Assembly: GCA_035772405.1 (NCBI GenBank)
Contig: JAYKKM010000418.1
Location: 1,378,001-1,442,000, forward strand
Origin: Chrysogorgia sp. JL179-B06
Lineage: Eukaryota > Cnidaria > Anthozoa > Scleralcyonacea > Chrysogorgiidae
Direction of reading: 5' to 3'
Length of the DNA stretch: 64,000 nt
Numbering within the stretch: the stretch's first letter is position 1; the number at the start of each line of letters is the position of its first letter. Shown here one piece after another: positions 49,851 through 60,747 of the stretch. The notes below the pieces were generated by a model. The model had not been told where the DNA came from. It was given only the letters and a program-made list of their open reading frames with translations, and did no database searches. Both the position numbers and the translations under genes were made by a program.

Positions 49851-52800
49851 TTATATGTTCGAGATTCCCTCTTCAAGTGTCTTCATCAGCATCAGGGAGG
49901 AAGCACCTTTTTTCGTTAGACAGTCTGCTAGTTGTTTCTTGCTTTCAGACCAAAGGAATTTCTTCACGTGTCTGTTCTCAATGAGTTCCTTTATTCCACT
50001 GATTTCAATTCTTAAACGCTTCTCACTTACTAATTTAGTGGATTTCACTACTTCGTACAATGACTTGCAGTCTGTTACACAAACAAGTGGCAGCATATTG
50101 GTGTCAGGTTTACCAGATGCAAGTTCTGAGTATAAAGTTGAGATGAATATCGCTGCATCGATCCCATCAGCCATAGCAAGTGTTTCTCCAGCTAAAGTGC
50201 TGCGAACTACTCTGCGAAGTTTCTTAGAATTCCAATTGATCAGTGAGAATTTTCCTGTTTCTCCAACCAGAAATATCAAATGGCCACCCTGACTACCTCC
50301 ATCAGGAAGATTACCTAACGATGCATCACTGAATACAAGCAATGACAGTTTTCCATCACCCAAGTGCTGAAACTTCAATGGTACACCATCAGATTTCACT
50401 CTTATGATTACTTTGTTAGCATCTAAGATATCTTGAACTTTCCCATTAATGCTGCCAATTTACAAGCATCAAATAGGATGTCTGGTCGGCTTTGGTGTGC
50501 TATCCACAGTAACTGTCCTACCTTTGATCGCAGCAAATCTACCTCATTTGTTGTCAGCTGTGCATTCTTCTGCATAGCTCTGACCTTGTTTAAAGGACAT
50601 TGGCAACAAAAATTAAGTTTGTTTTATTTGAAAGAACTCTTAAAATAATGAAGAATATTAATTTATAGTTCTTTCATATTTTACTTAGTTCTTGAGATAT
50701 TTAGACTTATGCGATATTCAAACGAGATGATCTATGACGTCATAAGATGGGAAAACATTTTAACATATTGTAAAATCGTGAATATCTTTATCATTATTAA
50801 ATGAAATTACTTGAAACTTTGCATGTAGATACATACCACTAAACTGAAGATCATCGTTCAAGGCTTATGGTTGCCATGGTAACGGATTAGTTTACAGACC
50901 TCTTGATTTCGAAAACAAAACTATTTGTTTTCTGATATAGTAGACTTTGTACCAACTTCAAATCTCAGTTTCGAATTGGCTATGACAGTGAACATTTGCT
51001 GAACAGGTACCAACCCAATAAGGTTCGGCACTGAATAGAAAACAAATAATTTTGTTTTCGAAATCAAGAGGTCTGTAAAATAATCTGTTACCATGGCAAC
51101 CATAATACTTGAACGATGATCTTCAGTTTAGTGGTATGTATCTACATGCAAAGTTTCAAGTAATTTCATTTAATAATCATAAAGATATTCACGATTTTAC
51201 AATATGTTAAAATGTTTTGCCATCACATGACGTCATAGATCATCTCATTTGAATATCGCATAAGTCTAAATATCTCAAGAACTAAGTAAAATATGAAAGA
51301 ACTATAAATTAATATTCTTCATTATTTTAAGAGTTCTTTCAAATAAAACAAACTTAATTTTTGTTGCCAATGTCCTTTAACTGAATATAGCCATCAGATT
51401 GTCTGCATAGTCATTCTGATGGAGATTATATCTGTTCATCTTCATTGACCAAATCAATCCCAACATACTGGAATGTATGACTATCTTCTTTCCCTATGTT
51501 GAACTTTGATCGTACATGACTAATCACTGTAGTTTCAAATTCTACAGTTCCACCCCAAATAAAATCATCTACATGGCTGGCCAACCAATATACCAATCAC
51601 ATCTCCACTATCATTGAGCCAATAATACACAGCTGGGTCAACTTGGGATATCTTTGCACCAGATTCAACCATAACAGATTTCACCTTGTTTTACCAGTAA
51701 AGTGAGGCATCACCCAATCCATACACGCACTTCTGCAGATGCAAAACTTTCCCTGAACAACCAGCCTCTTTGGGGGGACGGATGAAAACATCTCTTTGTA
51801 TTTTCTGGCCCTGTAGGAAGGCAGTTTTTATGTCCATATATGTGGTTTCCACCTGTTGTGAGCTATAACAGCTAGAATAAGTCTTAAAGACTCCTTCCCA
51901 CATGTTGGTGAATCTTTTGGAATCTGCTGATTGTCTATTTCCTCAAATCCTCGAGCAAATAATCGAGCCTTGGGTTGAATACCATTGTTGGTCTGTTTTA
52001 AAGTACACACCCATCTTGTTGATATGCACTTTTGTCCCGTATCTTCAACTTCCTTGTACACCTCATTCTGCTTCCAATTGTCAAGTTCAGCTACTTTAGC
52101 ATTATCCATTGAAATGTCTTCCAACACCATGACATTTTCTTCTTGAACATCAGTTATGGGAGTTCCAGAAACTTTCAAATCGTCAACGTGACTCAAATCA
52201 ACTGATTGTCTAATGTTTACTCCATCAGGTTGTAAACAGTCAAGATTATACCAGTTTCCATATTTGCCTGTTGCTTTGCCAGCTCGTTCAACTATTCTAG
52301 CAGTGATCATAGTTCCAGTGTCATAATCTCTATATGTTAGATTGTGTCATTCTGCTTTAATTTGGGGATATTTGCCAAATTTTGAATGGGACAGTGAATA
52401 TCATCAGTATTGTCAGCTTCTTTTTCTTCCACAGTAGTACTGTACTAGGTTCAAGTTCTGTTTGTTGTCCCCTCATATTTTCTGATTGGCTATAGGTCTG
52501 CTGTCTGCTATCTCATTAGTACTAGGTTGAATTTCTGACTGTTCTCCCCTCATATTTTCTGACAGGTTAGGTCTGCCATCTGCCGTCTCATCATCATCGT
52601 GATCCATCTCGTGCTGAATACTTGGTTTGAGTCTGCTCTGATGAACTCTGACCAAAACACCGTCATGCCGTATAAAGATTACTGGACCATCTTGCCCAAT
52701 AACTACACTAGGTCCTTTCCATTCAGGACTGTCTGGACGTTTATAATAAACCTTGTCACCTGTTCTATATGGACCAGATGTAGGGCGGGTTTGTTTTCGT

Positions 52801-53025
52801 AAGGCTCTTCTTATTCTCTCGGAGCATTCTGCCTCTGTAAATGCCTGTCTAGCAGCATAACATAGCAGCAATGTTATTTCCAACCATTCTACTTGCTGTT
52901 GTTGCTTCTAAGGCAGGTGGTTTGTCTACCAGGACAGATGGTAAATTTGGATTCTGTGCATACACAAGCTGATGCGCACTATAACCATGAACATTACTAA
53001 GACTATTCTTAACATTCCGCGAGTA
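49851..53025 (-). pseudogene. Ty1/copia (GalEa-like) retrotransposon pol, broken and interrupted
   Basis: Minus order: integrase C-terminal part (NVHGYSAHQLVYAQNPNLPS, then VYYKRPDSPEWKGPSVVIG), reverse transcriptase (STRWVCTLKQTNNGIQPKAR, DIKTAFLQGQKIQRDVF, then in another frame HVDDFIWGG, the catalytic box), and RNase H (LLVFSDASLGNLPDGGSQGG, TLAGETLAMADGIDAA, ADCLTKKGAS). Frames change near 52.35, 51.85 and 51.55 kb, and a palindromic element splits it at 50594-51376. The 5' part (gag, protease, early integrase, 5' LTR) is missing: a LINE fragment abuts at about 53.02 kb. Confidence 0.85.
50594..51376. mobile_element. 783 bp almost fully palindromic element, TTAA flanks
   Basis: The ends AGGACATTGGCAAC and inverse lie between TTAA sites (50590-50593, 51377-51380). 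The two halves are inverted copies over nearly 390 bp each, differing at a few positions. No coding sequence. Inserted in the copia pol, whose similarity resumes on either side. TTAA suggests piggyBac or Kolobok. Confidence 0.9.
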
Positions 53026-53880
53026 AACTGGATGTGATATTTCCTTCCTTGGGATACATTTCCTGACAACTTTCCACAAGGAGTTTTTGTTCTTATTATT
53101 ATGAATTTCATTCTGTAGGAATTTCCTCTCAGCTTCTCTCAACTTTTCTTTAACCTGGTTCCTACATAAGCGGTACCTATCCCAGTCCGTGATCTTACTG
53201 GTTTGGCGGGCGATTCCATGGTATGCATCTCTATTTTTCATAAGTTCGATGATTTCCTTATCAACAAAAGGGCACTGGCGATGTTTAATCTTTATGGACT
53301 TTATAGGTGCATGTAAGTTTAATACACTAAGAAAATTAGAATTGAAATAATCCAATCTTTGGTCAATATCATCGCCAAAAGAGTTCTCTTGCCAAACAAG
53401 TTGTGCCAAATCGTTGGCAAATCGTTCAGGGCAGTAGTTTTTATAACTTCTAGTATAACAATGCGAGTAGGCGGTTGCTTTGGTAATTTCAGTTTTAATA
53501 TTGAATACACCAAATAATGATCACTAATATGCGTCTCTTCAACACCACTCTCTGTGACCAAGCTAATATTGGATGTGAGGATCACATCGATAAGCGACGA
53601 AGACTGTAATGTGACTCTAGTTGGCTTCTTAATGAGTTAAATCACCAATTACAAAGATGTCCTTCCCAAAAGTAAGGGAATACGAATAGTTATCCATGAA
53701 ATCGTTGGTAATCCGAGATTCCAGATATATCCTTTATGATCTTAGTTTTCAATGAAGTGCGTGTGAAAACGCATACACCTCCTCCACGTTTTCTAAGACG
53801 ATCTAACCGTGACAACTTATAGCCCACGATTTCCACTTCTGCGTTTTTAACTGTAGAATTAAGCCAGGATTCCGACACAG
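53026..53880 (-). pseudogene. LINE fragment: endonuclease and linker
   Basis: Minus strand: SESWLNSTVKNAEVEIVGYK and RGGGVCVFTRTSLKTK (apurinic-type endonuclease), SGVEETHISDHYLVYSILKL (its SDH catalytic region), then DYFNSNFLSVLNLHAPIKSI and QCPFVDKEIIELMKNRDAYH (linker). It has frameshifts and joins the copia integrase near 53.02 kb within one open frame. Confidence 0.8.
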
Positions 53881-54052
53881 CTAAAATATCATATACTTTT
53901 TCACAAGTTAGTTATTTAAGTGTCTTAAATACCTCTGTGTCATGTGTGCCAGCACTTTCCAGTAATCTTTTAAGTCGATCAGCTGATGCATGTCCAAATT
54001 GGTTGTGAAGTTTAACCAATATGTTCTTTTGGTTTGCCTTACTACTAGTATA

Positions 54053-54222
54053 GAACATGGGGGTACCAGGACAGTTTTCCAAAAGTCAGATCCATTTTTC
54101 AGAATCTGGCGATTTTCCAAAAGTCAGATCCATTTTTAAGAATCTGACGATTTTCCAAAAGTCAGATCCATTTTTCGGAATATGTGTGTTTGGAAAAGTG
54201 CGTTGGTACCCCCATGTTCTAT
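54053..54222. repeat. Hairpin with three 38 bp tandem copies at its centre
   Basis: Outer arms TATAGAACATGGGGGTACCA and inverse enclose three copies of TTTTCCAAAAGTCAGATCCA plus spacer. Confidence 0.8.
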
Positions 54223-54224
54223 CT

Positions 54225-54478
54225 TATTTGTGGTGTGTGGTGGTGTTGGTGTATGGTGATGTTGATATGTGGTTGGGTGGTGGTGTTAGTATGTGGTTGG
54301 GTGGTTATATGCTACGATTTGGCCAAATGTGATGGGACCTGTGTTGACTGTTGTGGTTCAGTCGGGTGGGTCCAAATGTGTTGGTTAAATTTGAAATTGG
54401 TTAAATTGATTAAATTGGTTAAATTTGAAAATTGTTTTTCGTTGATTCGATTTTTTGACATGTTGTTTTGGTATCTCT
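54225..54478. other. TG-rich low-complexity stretch next to the virus-like block
   Basis: Repeats of GTGGTGTTGGTGTATGG and ATGTGGTTGGGTGG, then TTAAATTGG-type words. No gene. The left terminus of the virus-like element may lie here but no inverted partner is visible in the window. Confidence 0.5.
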
Positions 54479-56722
54479 TTAGTTTATTTTGTAATGTCCA
54501 TAGGCATGGCTAGATATTCCGTCTTCTAAAATGTATCTCTTGTCGTCGAAACAACTCAGTGATATTTTATTAATCTCATAGCTTCCTAATTGATGGTCTC
54601 TACTTCTAATGGTTTTCATTGTGTGTGACATTTGTTTATTACTCGCTAGGGTGTCTTTATAGTCGTCATGTCTTATGTTCTTTCTAACAACACTTTTCTT
54701 CACCCCTTTTGCGGTCTTGCCGCCACCCCCTCTTTCCTTAATGTAGCTGTACATTTTCGCCCTCAATCCAATGAACTCAACTATTGGGACTCCTGATGTC
54801 TCGTCTTTCATGTTACCAATCACTTTCTTATTCGCGGCGTTGAAGTATGGTGACGTCTTGTCATAACCACTAAAGTCAAACAATTCTTTGCTCTTGAACA
54901 TGTCCTTGTACACGTCCTTCGTCTTGATCTCATACATGAGACTATCAGTGTCTGTGAATAGTAGCTTAGCCTTATGTTCATATTTCTTCTTTATGTGGTT
55001 ATAGTGAAAGTCATACATCAATGTCTTCGATAGGTCGAGTATGCACATGCCCACGTAAGCTGGTCTATTCAGCGTTAGCGTCTCTTTGATCTTGTGTATT
55101 GCCACCAGATTGTCGTTAAATATTTTGCAACTCACGAACGTTGTCTAGTCACCAGCTTGACGCACACCCTCTTCCTCAGATTTTCCATGGTCTTCCCAAA
55201 GACTGAGTTATTCATCAGCTTGAAGAAATCCTTCTCAAAGTCATTCTTAGCTGCCGTTCTCTTGACTGTGTTGAAGTCGATGTATTCCTTCAGCCATGGA
55301 CTGATCAAAACGTAACACCCTATGAACCTTGCTGACTGTCATACCTAACGACATGTATAGTTGCAGGTTTCGGTAGTGAACTACATACTTCGATTTATCG
55401 TATAGGTTGGGCATCAGCTTAGTCACCTCACCTGTAGATACTCCGAATTTGTCTGCTATCCTCTTACAATATGGTGACAGCATGTCTCTACTCACTCTCA
55501 TCTTCTCAGGGGCTAGGGGATAGTCGTTGTGAAGGTCGTGCAGTCCCTCTGTTGTCTGAGTCGTCATTATATTTGTCGAGACTGTTGATGTCAAATTCCT
55601 TGACCCACTTGAACCCTCCAGTTGGCAGGTACTGGCTCATAGCTCAACCATAAAGGTTATTTGCGTCTAGGTACGTTATGTATTTCGATGGTTTGCTACT
55701 ATCATATCCCTTCATGTACTTATTATTGGCTTTCCCATATCTGTGCGTTATGCAGGAGACACCACCTCGCATCCCTTTTTCGACAAACTGGAACATGTCG
55801 ACATCAGTCATCAACTCTAACTCAATCCCAGTCATCTTCAAAGCGGCGTCCCACGATAATCCTGGGGATGTGAAATAATGACATGGGTCTAGTCGATAGT
55901 ATTGTTTGCATGTCACTCTGAAGTTTTCGAACACATCGGCTAATAGCAGCACGTCAGATTTTAGGTATAGGTCATGGTACCCACCCATGCTCCTAATGTT
56001 GAACGTTTTGTATACGTTTTGCGCGTGCTTATAGTCTGCATCTGACACGTGCTCATCATTTAGAATGCTGTAGAACGCTTCTTGAGGAGGTAACTCAGTC
56101 TCGTCAAATCTAACGAAGCTATCCATATGGTCATATGGGTACACACCTTTACGTGACACTAAATCTAACCCCTCAGTGTACACCTCAGACGTGTACTTGA
56201 AACAGTCTTTTGGTAGGTTACTAACTAGACTGTCTAGACTAGAGCTCATGAATTGGAAACTATCTAGAAACACTAGATGTTTACCTAACATAAAAGCCAT
56301 ATGCTTCTCCATATTGTTGGGTATGACGTTGATGCTCAACCCTAGCCCACCAATCTCCTGCATGATGAAATGACTGTCGTAACCCGTTAGGTTGTGAAAG
56401 AATTATCAGTCAGTCTGTAGTTCCTGTTGCATAGCTTGTGTGCTGAACCTCTGTATTTGCCAGTGACGTGGCAATGGTCTCTAACTCTTACGTCTCCACT
56501 TACGTACTCCATGTCACAGATGTAGCATCTGGTAGCCTTCTTAAAGTTAGCCTTGTCAGCGGAAGTCATGATCATGTCCTTGTTGAAGTGTTCCTTCTTT
56601 ATCTTTTCGCAGTACTTGACTTCTTGCAGCATTTTCTTCATAAATTTTCTAACTGCGTTCTTACCGCGGAACACCTCTACAGGCTTGCTGTACTCGTTGT
56701 CATAGCAGCAGACTACCTTGTG

Positions 56723-56932
56723 GTTAACGGAAAGCAAGCAATTAAGATGCCAGAAAAAGGAGACAACATTCTAGAGTACAAAAACTTTCACAAACAACTA
56801 GAGGTACCATTCGTAATATACGCTGGTTTTGAGGCTATTACGGAGAAAATTGACACAGTAACGCCCTCTAAAGATAAATCGTACACTAACGCATACCAGA
56901 AACACACAGACTGCGGATATGGGTATGTCGAC
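56723..56932 (+). other. Inverted segment of the polymerase gene
   Basis: The missing stretch of the polymerase is readable on the plus strand (NGKQAIKMPEKGDNILEYK ... VPFVIYAGFEAITEK ... DCGYGY), opposite to the rest of the gene. The borders fall at GTTAAC (56723-56728) and GTCGAC (56927-56932), both palindromic six-mers. Confidence 0.8.
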
Positions 56933-58065
56933 TGTACTGAAACATTGAAGACAGTACTTACAGAAGTTCTTGTGGCACTTATGTTTTGACTGATTGTACA
57001 TAAACCTATTAAAGTCCTTAATATATACGTAGTGTTGTTTATCGTCTTTCGTTATTAGCAGTAGATCCATATGATCCTTGTTGCTCTCCTTAGAGATATA
57101 GATGGGGAATGGCTGCTTGTCCTCGTACCCAAACACGTTTATGTTTATTTTGTTCTGTTTTTCTATTTTGTTGTAGTGTTTCACTGATACTGGGAAGTCG
57201 ACTCTCTCATAGTCTACAGTATTAATGTTTTTCTTATGTTTCGACACTCTCTCTGGGTGCTCGCGTACTGGGTTCTTGTGTAGTATGTGGCACCACATGA
57301 AGCACTTATCATCAGCGTTCTTTATGTTGATTAGACCCTTCAGTGAGTTCCTCAGCTTTAGTGGCAGCTCTACATAACTCGACCCTTTCAAAGGTTCGTA
57401 CACTACCACGTTTATGTAGTGACCATCAACGCTGTCTACGGTCCATCCAGATCCTTCAGAGAGCCACACAGATATCCGGTTAGTCAGTTCCTCACTCGCT
57501 TGTCTCGTGGTCTTACTAATATCACCATTGTTAGTCACCACCTTAGTGGTACTATTAAATAACGCGGTCTTAAACGTGGTTCTGTCTTTATCAAGTTGTT
57601 TCTCGAGAGTTATTTTTAACGTCTCGACATACTTTAGGCCTTTCAATTGTCTCAGTTCCGTCTTAAGAGTTTGATTGATGCTAACTATGGTTTTGTTCAA
57701 CTGTATAACTGGGTCCTTATTGTTGACGATTTTAATTTCGTACGATCTAGTGAACCCCTTAAAGGCTCGTTGTTTCTGTATTATTTTAGGAAACATGCTG
57801 TCGATCCTCGCTATGCGCTCTTCTCGTGCTTTAGCGCTCTTAAGTAGACGTCCTCGATGCTCGTTGATTAGGTGTCTTATTTTAGTTAGTCTCAATTGTC
57901 GTTTGATGCTTCTATGCAGCTTGTTGAAAGCTGTCTCGGACTTTTGGTTCTCCACTAAAGAACTTCTTAGGTCTTCTGCCATCTTGATTTGCATCTTCAT
58001 ACGATGTACTCGCCGAGTTATATTTTTCATCATGTCACCACGCGTCATCACCCCACTTGACATGT

Positions 58066-58170
58066 TATGTCGGCTAGTCCTTAGGTCATTTTTAGGATGT
58101 ACCGTTTTTTCCATCCCACTTGACATGTTATGTCGGTTAGTCCTTAGGTCATTTTTAGGATGTACCGTTA
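58066..58170. repeat. 60 bp direct tandem duplication in the polymerase N-terminus
   Basis: ACATGTTATGTCGG followed by TAGTCCTTAGGTCATTTTTA occurs twice, one base different, in frame with the polymerase. Confidence 0.85.
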
Positions 58171-58378
58171 GTTCGTTCCCTCGTCTGTTCCTTTTGATAG
58201 CGTCAACAACTGTCTGTCTTGACGCTACTCTTAAAAGGTCTATCCACTTGTATCCTAACTGCTTAGCTTCGGCGAAGTGTTTTTCTGATAACTCTCTCAA
58301 CAAATGCATGTTGCTATATAATATAGGATATGTCTTATTCCTTTAGACCCTTTTAAAACGAGTCGTTTTACAATGTAA

Positions 58379-58560
58379 TCACGCTTCCAAATTTCTCAAA
58401 TGTTTTTTGGTCCTTAGATGTCTCTGTTTGAAGGTCACGTAGTATATGACCTGTCGCATGTTCCACATACCCATTTGTGTGTGTTCGTCCACACTTTGGC
58501 TTGTGCTCTGGCGGCTCTTGTAGCTTCTTCCTTTGTTTGGTGAATTCTAGGTCTTCCCAT
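58379..58560 (-). pseudogene. Small zinc-finger protein with one frameshift
   Basis: Starts MGRPRIHQTKEEATRAARAQ, directly behind a TTATATA box. WVCGTCDRSY supplies a CxxC pair; a matching HLRTKKH segment follows in the neighbouring frame, so a C2H2-like finger is split by a one-base change near 58.44 kb. About 60 residues. Small basic proteins starting like this accompany polymerase B in related elements, as I recall; function unknown. Confidence 0.55.
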
Positions 58561-58578
58561 TATATAATGCCATGTGTT

Positions 58579-59160
58579 TTATTTATTTAAACTCTTTCTG
58601 ATCCACTCGTTGTGGTACACGTCACCTTCGCATTTGTCCCAACCTAGATCCTCGTATACTACGTTATATAGGTTACGTTCAAATCGTTCCTTGATCTTGC
58701 CAGGTTTGAGGTCATTAACCCTACCTCTCAATTCTATGCCTCTTCTAGAGCATATTCTTATGACATAGAACATATACTTCGATATGTTCTTAGCAATCAA
58801 CTTGTTCTTTTTAAGAGACCCTACTATTTCTACAAAGTCGCTGACCACTATTGGTATGCTATCCTCACTAACTAGTCTTTTACTAGTCCGCATTTTCTCT
58901 AACCATTTGCTGTAGCTGTGAGCTGATTTCTTGTGCATTCAAATATTAGGTACGAAGTTGTTTACGTACCCGTATGTGGTCTCCCCACACTTGTTACAAC
59001 AAAACACGCCGTTTTCGATTTGGATTCTATTGCTACACTTATGACAGTATGTGGTGTCGTCCCACGTTTTTGGTGTTGGGTCTTTCTGTTTGGCGAAGTT
59101 TAGGAACTCGTCTACTGTGAACCCGTCAAGGATCGCTGTCATTAGACGTTGCTCGTCCAT
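58579..59160 (-). pseudogene. Zinc-ribbon protein resembling VLTF3-type late transcription factor, internal stop
   Basis: A first part (59160-58939) carries a zinc ribbon, CHKCSNRIQIENGVFCCNKC, ending NNFVPNI. A TGA follows, and the next codon in the same frame is ATG, opening a second part (HSYSKWLEKM, IPIVVSDFVEIVGSLKKN, ISKYMFYVIRICSRRGIEL). Ribbon plus a helical region with a WL...IP...LKKN pattern resembles VLTF3-like factors of large DNA viruses and some Polinton relatives. That call rests on pattern memory. The stop makes the copy non-functional or splits it in two. Confidence 0.5.
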
Positions 59161-59164
59161 TTAA

Positions 59165-59225
59165 GTTGATACACTATCTATGTCTTTAGATTGTTCTCAA
59201 ATGTAAAGACATAGATAGTGTAGCG
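59165..59225. terminator. Strong hairpin between virus-like genes
   Basis: TACACTATCTATGTCTTTA and its perfect inverse enclose ~15 bases. It sits in one of the few real gaps in the block (59161-59296), between the zinc-ribbon and coiled-coil genes. A 3'-end or processing signal is possible; a chance or MITE origin is not excluded. Confidence 0.5.
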
Positions 59226-59296
59226 ACTTAAATGTCGCTCTAGAAGGCGCAATAGTTAGATAACTTAGAATCTTTACTAAATGTCTTCCCATTGTG

Positions 59297-59533
59297 CTAT
59301 GTCGTCGTGATCTGTCTCAATCGACCTTGAGTGTCTGACAACAGTAGTCTCAACTCTTCGGTCTCATTTACCTGGCGAATAAGATTCTTACAGAGTACCA
59401 GCAACGCTTCGTTGTGTTTCTTCTGGTTCTCAAAAAGTGTCTCCAACACATTATGTGTCTTCGCCTCCAGTACGTCGTGTTTGAGCTTCTCGTCTGCTTC
59501 CATCGCTATCTCCTTCAAAGTTTTAGTGGTCAT
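59297..59533 (-). CDS. Small coiled-coil protein of the virus-like block
   Basis: 78 residues starting MTTKTLKEIAMEADEKLKHD. Heptad-like leucines through most of its length suggest a coiled coil. Its ATG overlaps the stop of the upstream gene as TAATG. The family is not recognised beyond its co-occurrence with such polymerases. Confidence 0.6.
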   Translation of the reverse strand: MTTKTLKEIAMEADEKLKHDVLEAKTHNVLETLFENQKKHNEALLVLCKNLIRQVNETEELRLLLSDTQGRLRQITTT

Positions 59534-59970
59534 TACTGTAGTACTACATGTATAGTTACGTTTAGATCACTTTGTACACCAATATAGCCGATGGGTAACC
59601 CAACAGCTCCCACGAATACCGTTTGGTATTCTTTCATCTCGTCTGAGGGTTTGTAATAGTCAGGCTCTTTACTAAATGTCTTCCCATCATACTGTATCGT
59701 CAGTACTCGTCTTAGTTGGTCTAGAGCGTGGTTCGTGTCGTTTATGTCTGCGTTAGCGTCTGACAGTTGTTGTCTTAGCTCCTGAATTTTGTCTCTCTGA
59801 CGAATTTCGTTCTCGTAGAACTTTTCTTTCGCTCTAGCGAGACTTTCTAGTGCTTTGTTGTGTCTCTTTATCTCTGTCTCGTAGCCTGTATGGTTTAGCT
59901 TGCTGAATAGAAATCCAGCTCCTGCGAATGCTATGGCGTTGAACAACCCACCTGCTACCACACTAGCCAT
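59533..59970 (-). CDS. Membrane-anchored coiled-coil protein
   Basis: Starts MASVVAGGLFNAIAFAGAGF, a membrane segment, then a long charged helix (EIKRHNKALESLARAKEKFY, QELRQQLSDANADINDTNHA) and a C-terminal part with PDYYKPSDEM. The ATG at 59970 overlaps the previous stop as TAATG; a longer upstream frame would run into the neighbouring gene. The topology suggests a virion membrane or structural role; inferred. Family seen in several invertebrate genomes, function unknown to me. Confidence 0.65.
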   Translation of the reverse strand: MASVVAGGLFNAIAFAGAGFLFSKLNHTGYETEIKRHNKALESLARAKEKFYENEIRQRDKIQELRQQLSDANADINDTNHALDQLRRVLTIQYDGKTFSKEPDYYKPSDEMKEYQTVFVGAVGLPIGYIGVQSDLNVTIHVVLQ

Positions 59971-60209
59971 TATGTATTTGAAAACGGGTCCACAGGTAGG
60001 TATTTCTTGCTCTGTGCCCACTTAACAAGTAGCGTTGAAGCACCTACAGCAGTCGCTAATTTAAGGGTGCCTTTCACTGACTCAGGGGTGCCTAACGGTT
60101 CTTTCAACACTTTCTTTGATGCCATGGATACGGCTACAGCTCCAGCGGTCACGATGGCTGCATCGTATAGCTCGTTCATCAGTTCTTTCCTGTCTATTGA
60201 CGATGTCAT
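59970..60209 (-). CDS. Small glycine/alanine-rich protein, possible membrane segment
   Basis: 79 residues: MTSSIDRKELMNELYDAAIV, TAGAVAVSMASKKVL, then LATAVGASTLLVKWAQSKKY and a short tail. Two weakly hydrophobic helices. Preceded by a TATAGTATATG box. Its stop overlaps the next ATG as TAATG. Function unknown. Confidence 0.6.
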   Translation of the reverse strand: MTSSIDRKELMNELYDAAIVTAGAVAVSMASKKVLKEPLGTPESVKGTLKLATAVGASTLLVKWAQSKKYLPVDPFSNT

Positions 60210-60229
60210 ATACTATACGATATGTTTTG

Positions 60230-60552
60230 TTAGTCGAAGCTGTCAAGGTTGCGTGATGGTTCCTTTTTTATAATAACATTCTTAGACTCCTCATTAACAG
60301 TCACCGTTTGTTTGTCTTGTTTCATCGCATAATACAGTGAGCCGGCAGCTACAACCACTCCTACAGTACCTATGACGTATCCATAGTTAAAACTGTCATC
60401 CTCTTTCTCACTTATCACTCTCTCTCTCTCATCTTCCTCTCTTTTGCCGCTTTAGAAATAGCGGCCAAACGTTTGCGTGCCTCTACTCTCTTGGGGTCTT
60501 TGGTCTTTGCCATTGACGTTATGATAGGTACGCCCTCGCTACTGTCAGTCAT
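60230..60552 (-). pseudogene. Basic, single-membrane-segment protein, split at a GA repeat
   Basis: A first frame from ATG 60552 (MTDSSEGVPIITSMAKTKDP, very basic) stops just after a GAGAGAGAGA run at ~60420. The neighbouring frame then continues with SFNYGYVIGTVGVVVAAGSL (membrane segment) and a charged tail to 60230. A slip in the dinucleotide run probably divides one gene of ~107 residues. Preceded by TATAATATAG. Confidence 0.55.
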
Positions 60553-60747
60553 CTATATTATACGTGGTGTCTTGTTACAGATCATCTCACAGTTATCTTA
60601 CAGATCATCTCACAGTTATCTCATAGATATATTATTCGATGAAAGTATCTTTGGAACACACTCCTGGTTCTGACACACAGACCGGCCGCGTGCGGTTGCG
60701 CACTCAAAGAGGGGTGTCGAAACGACGGGGGCCTAAAAGTTTGTACC

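Larger units (their letters stand above)
54479..58309 (-). pseudogene. Protein-primed type DNA polymerase B of a virus-like element, broken
   Basis: About 1270 residues over several frames. N-terminal ~300 residues are basic, with a duplicated segment (TVHPKNDLR..., 58066-58170). Next comes SGWTVDSVDGHYINVVVYEP and NININVF-type sequence leading to KHKCHKNFCKYCLQCFS. Then a CYICD...DHCH...RGSAH...CN module (endonuclease VII-like zinc motif), the exonuclease segment, MGGYHDLYLKSDVLLLADVF, motif A YLDANNLYG, motif [15 protein letters not shown] and motif C LLFTDTDSLMYEI. Such polymerases replicate Polintons, adintoviruses and relatives. Breaks: an inverted ~205 bp piece (56723-56932), a frameshift near 56.39 kb, an in-frame stop near 55.65 kb, and frameshifts near 55.55, 55.3 and 55.14 kb. 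On the inverted piece the first exonuclease motif reads YAGFEA, lacking its usual acidic residue. Not expected to be functional. Confidence 0.85.

Noticed and set aside
59268..59692. Repeated TTTACTAAATGTCTTCCCAT (59270 and 59669) as a regulatory element
   Set aside because: One copy codes within the membrane coiled-coil gene and the other is beyond the next gene's stop; a small partial duplication explains it.
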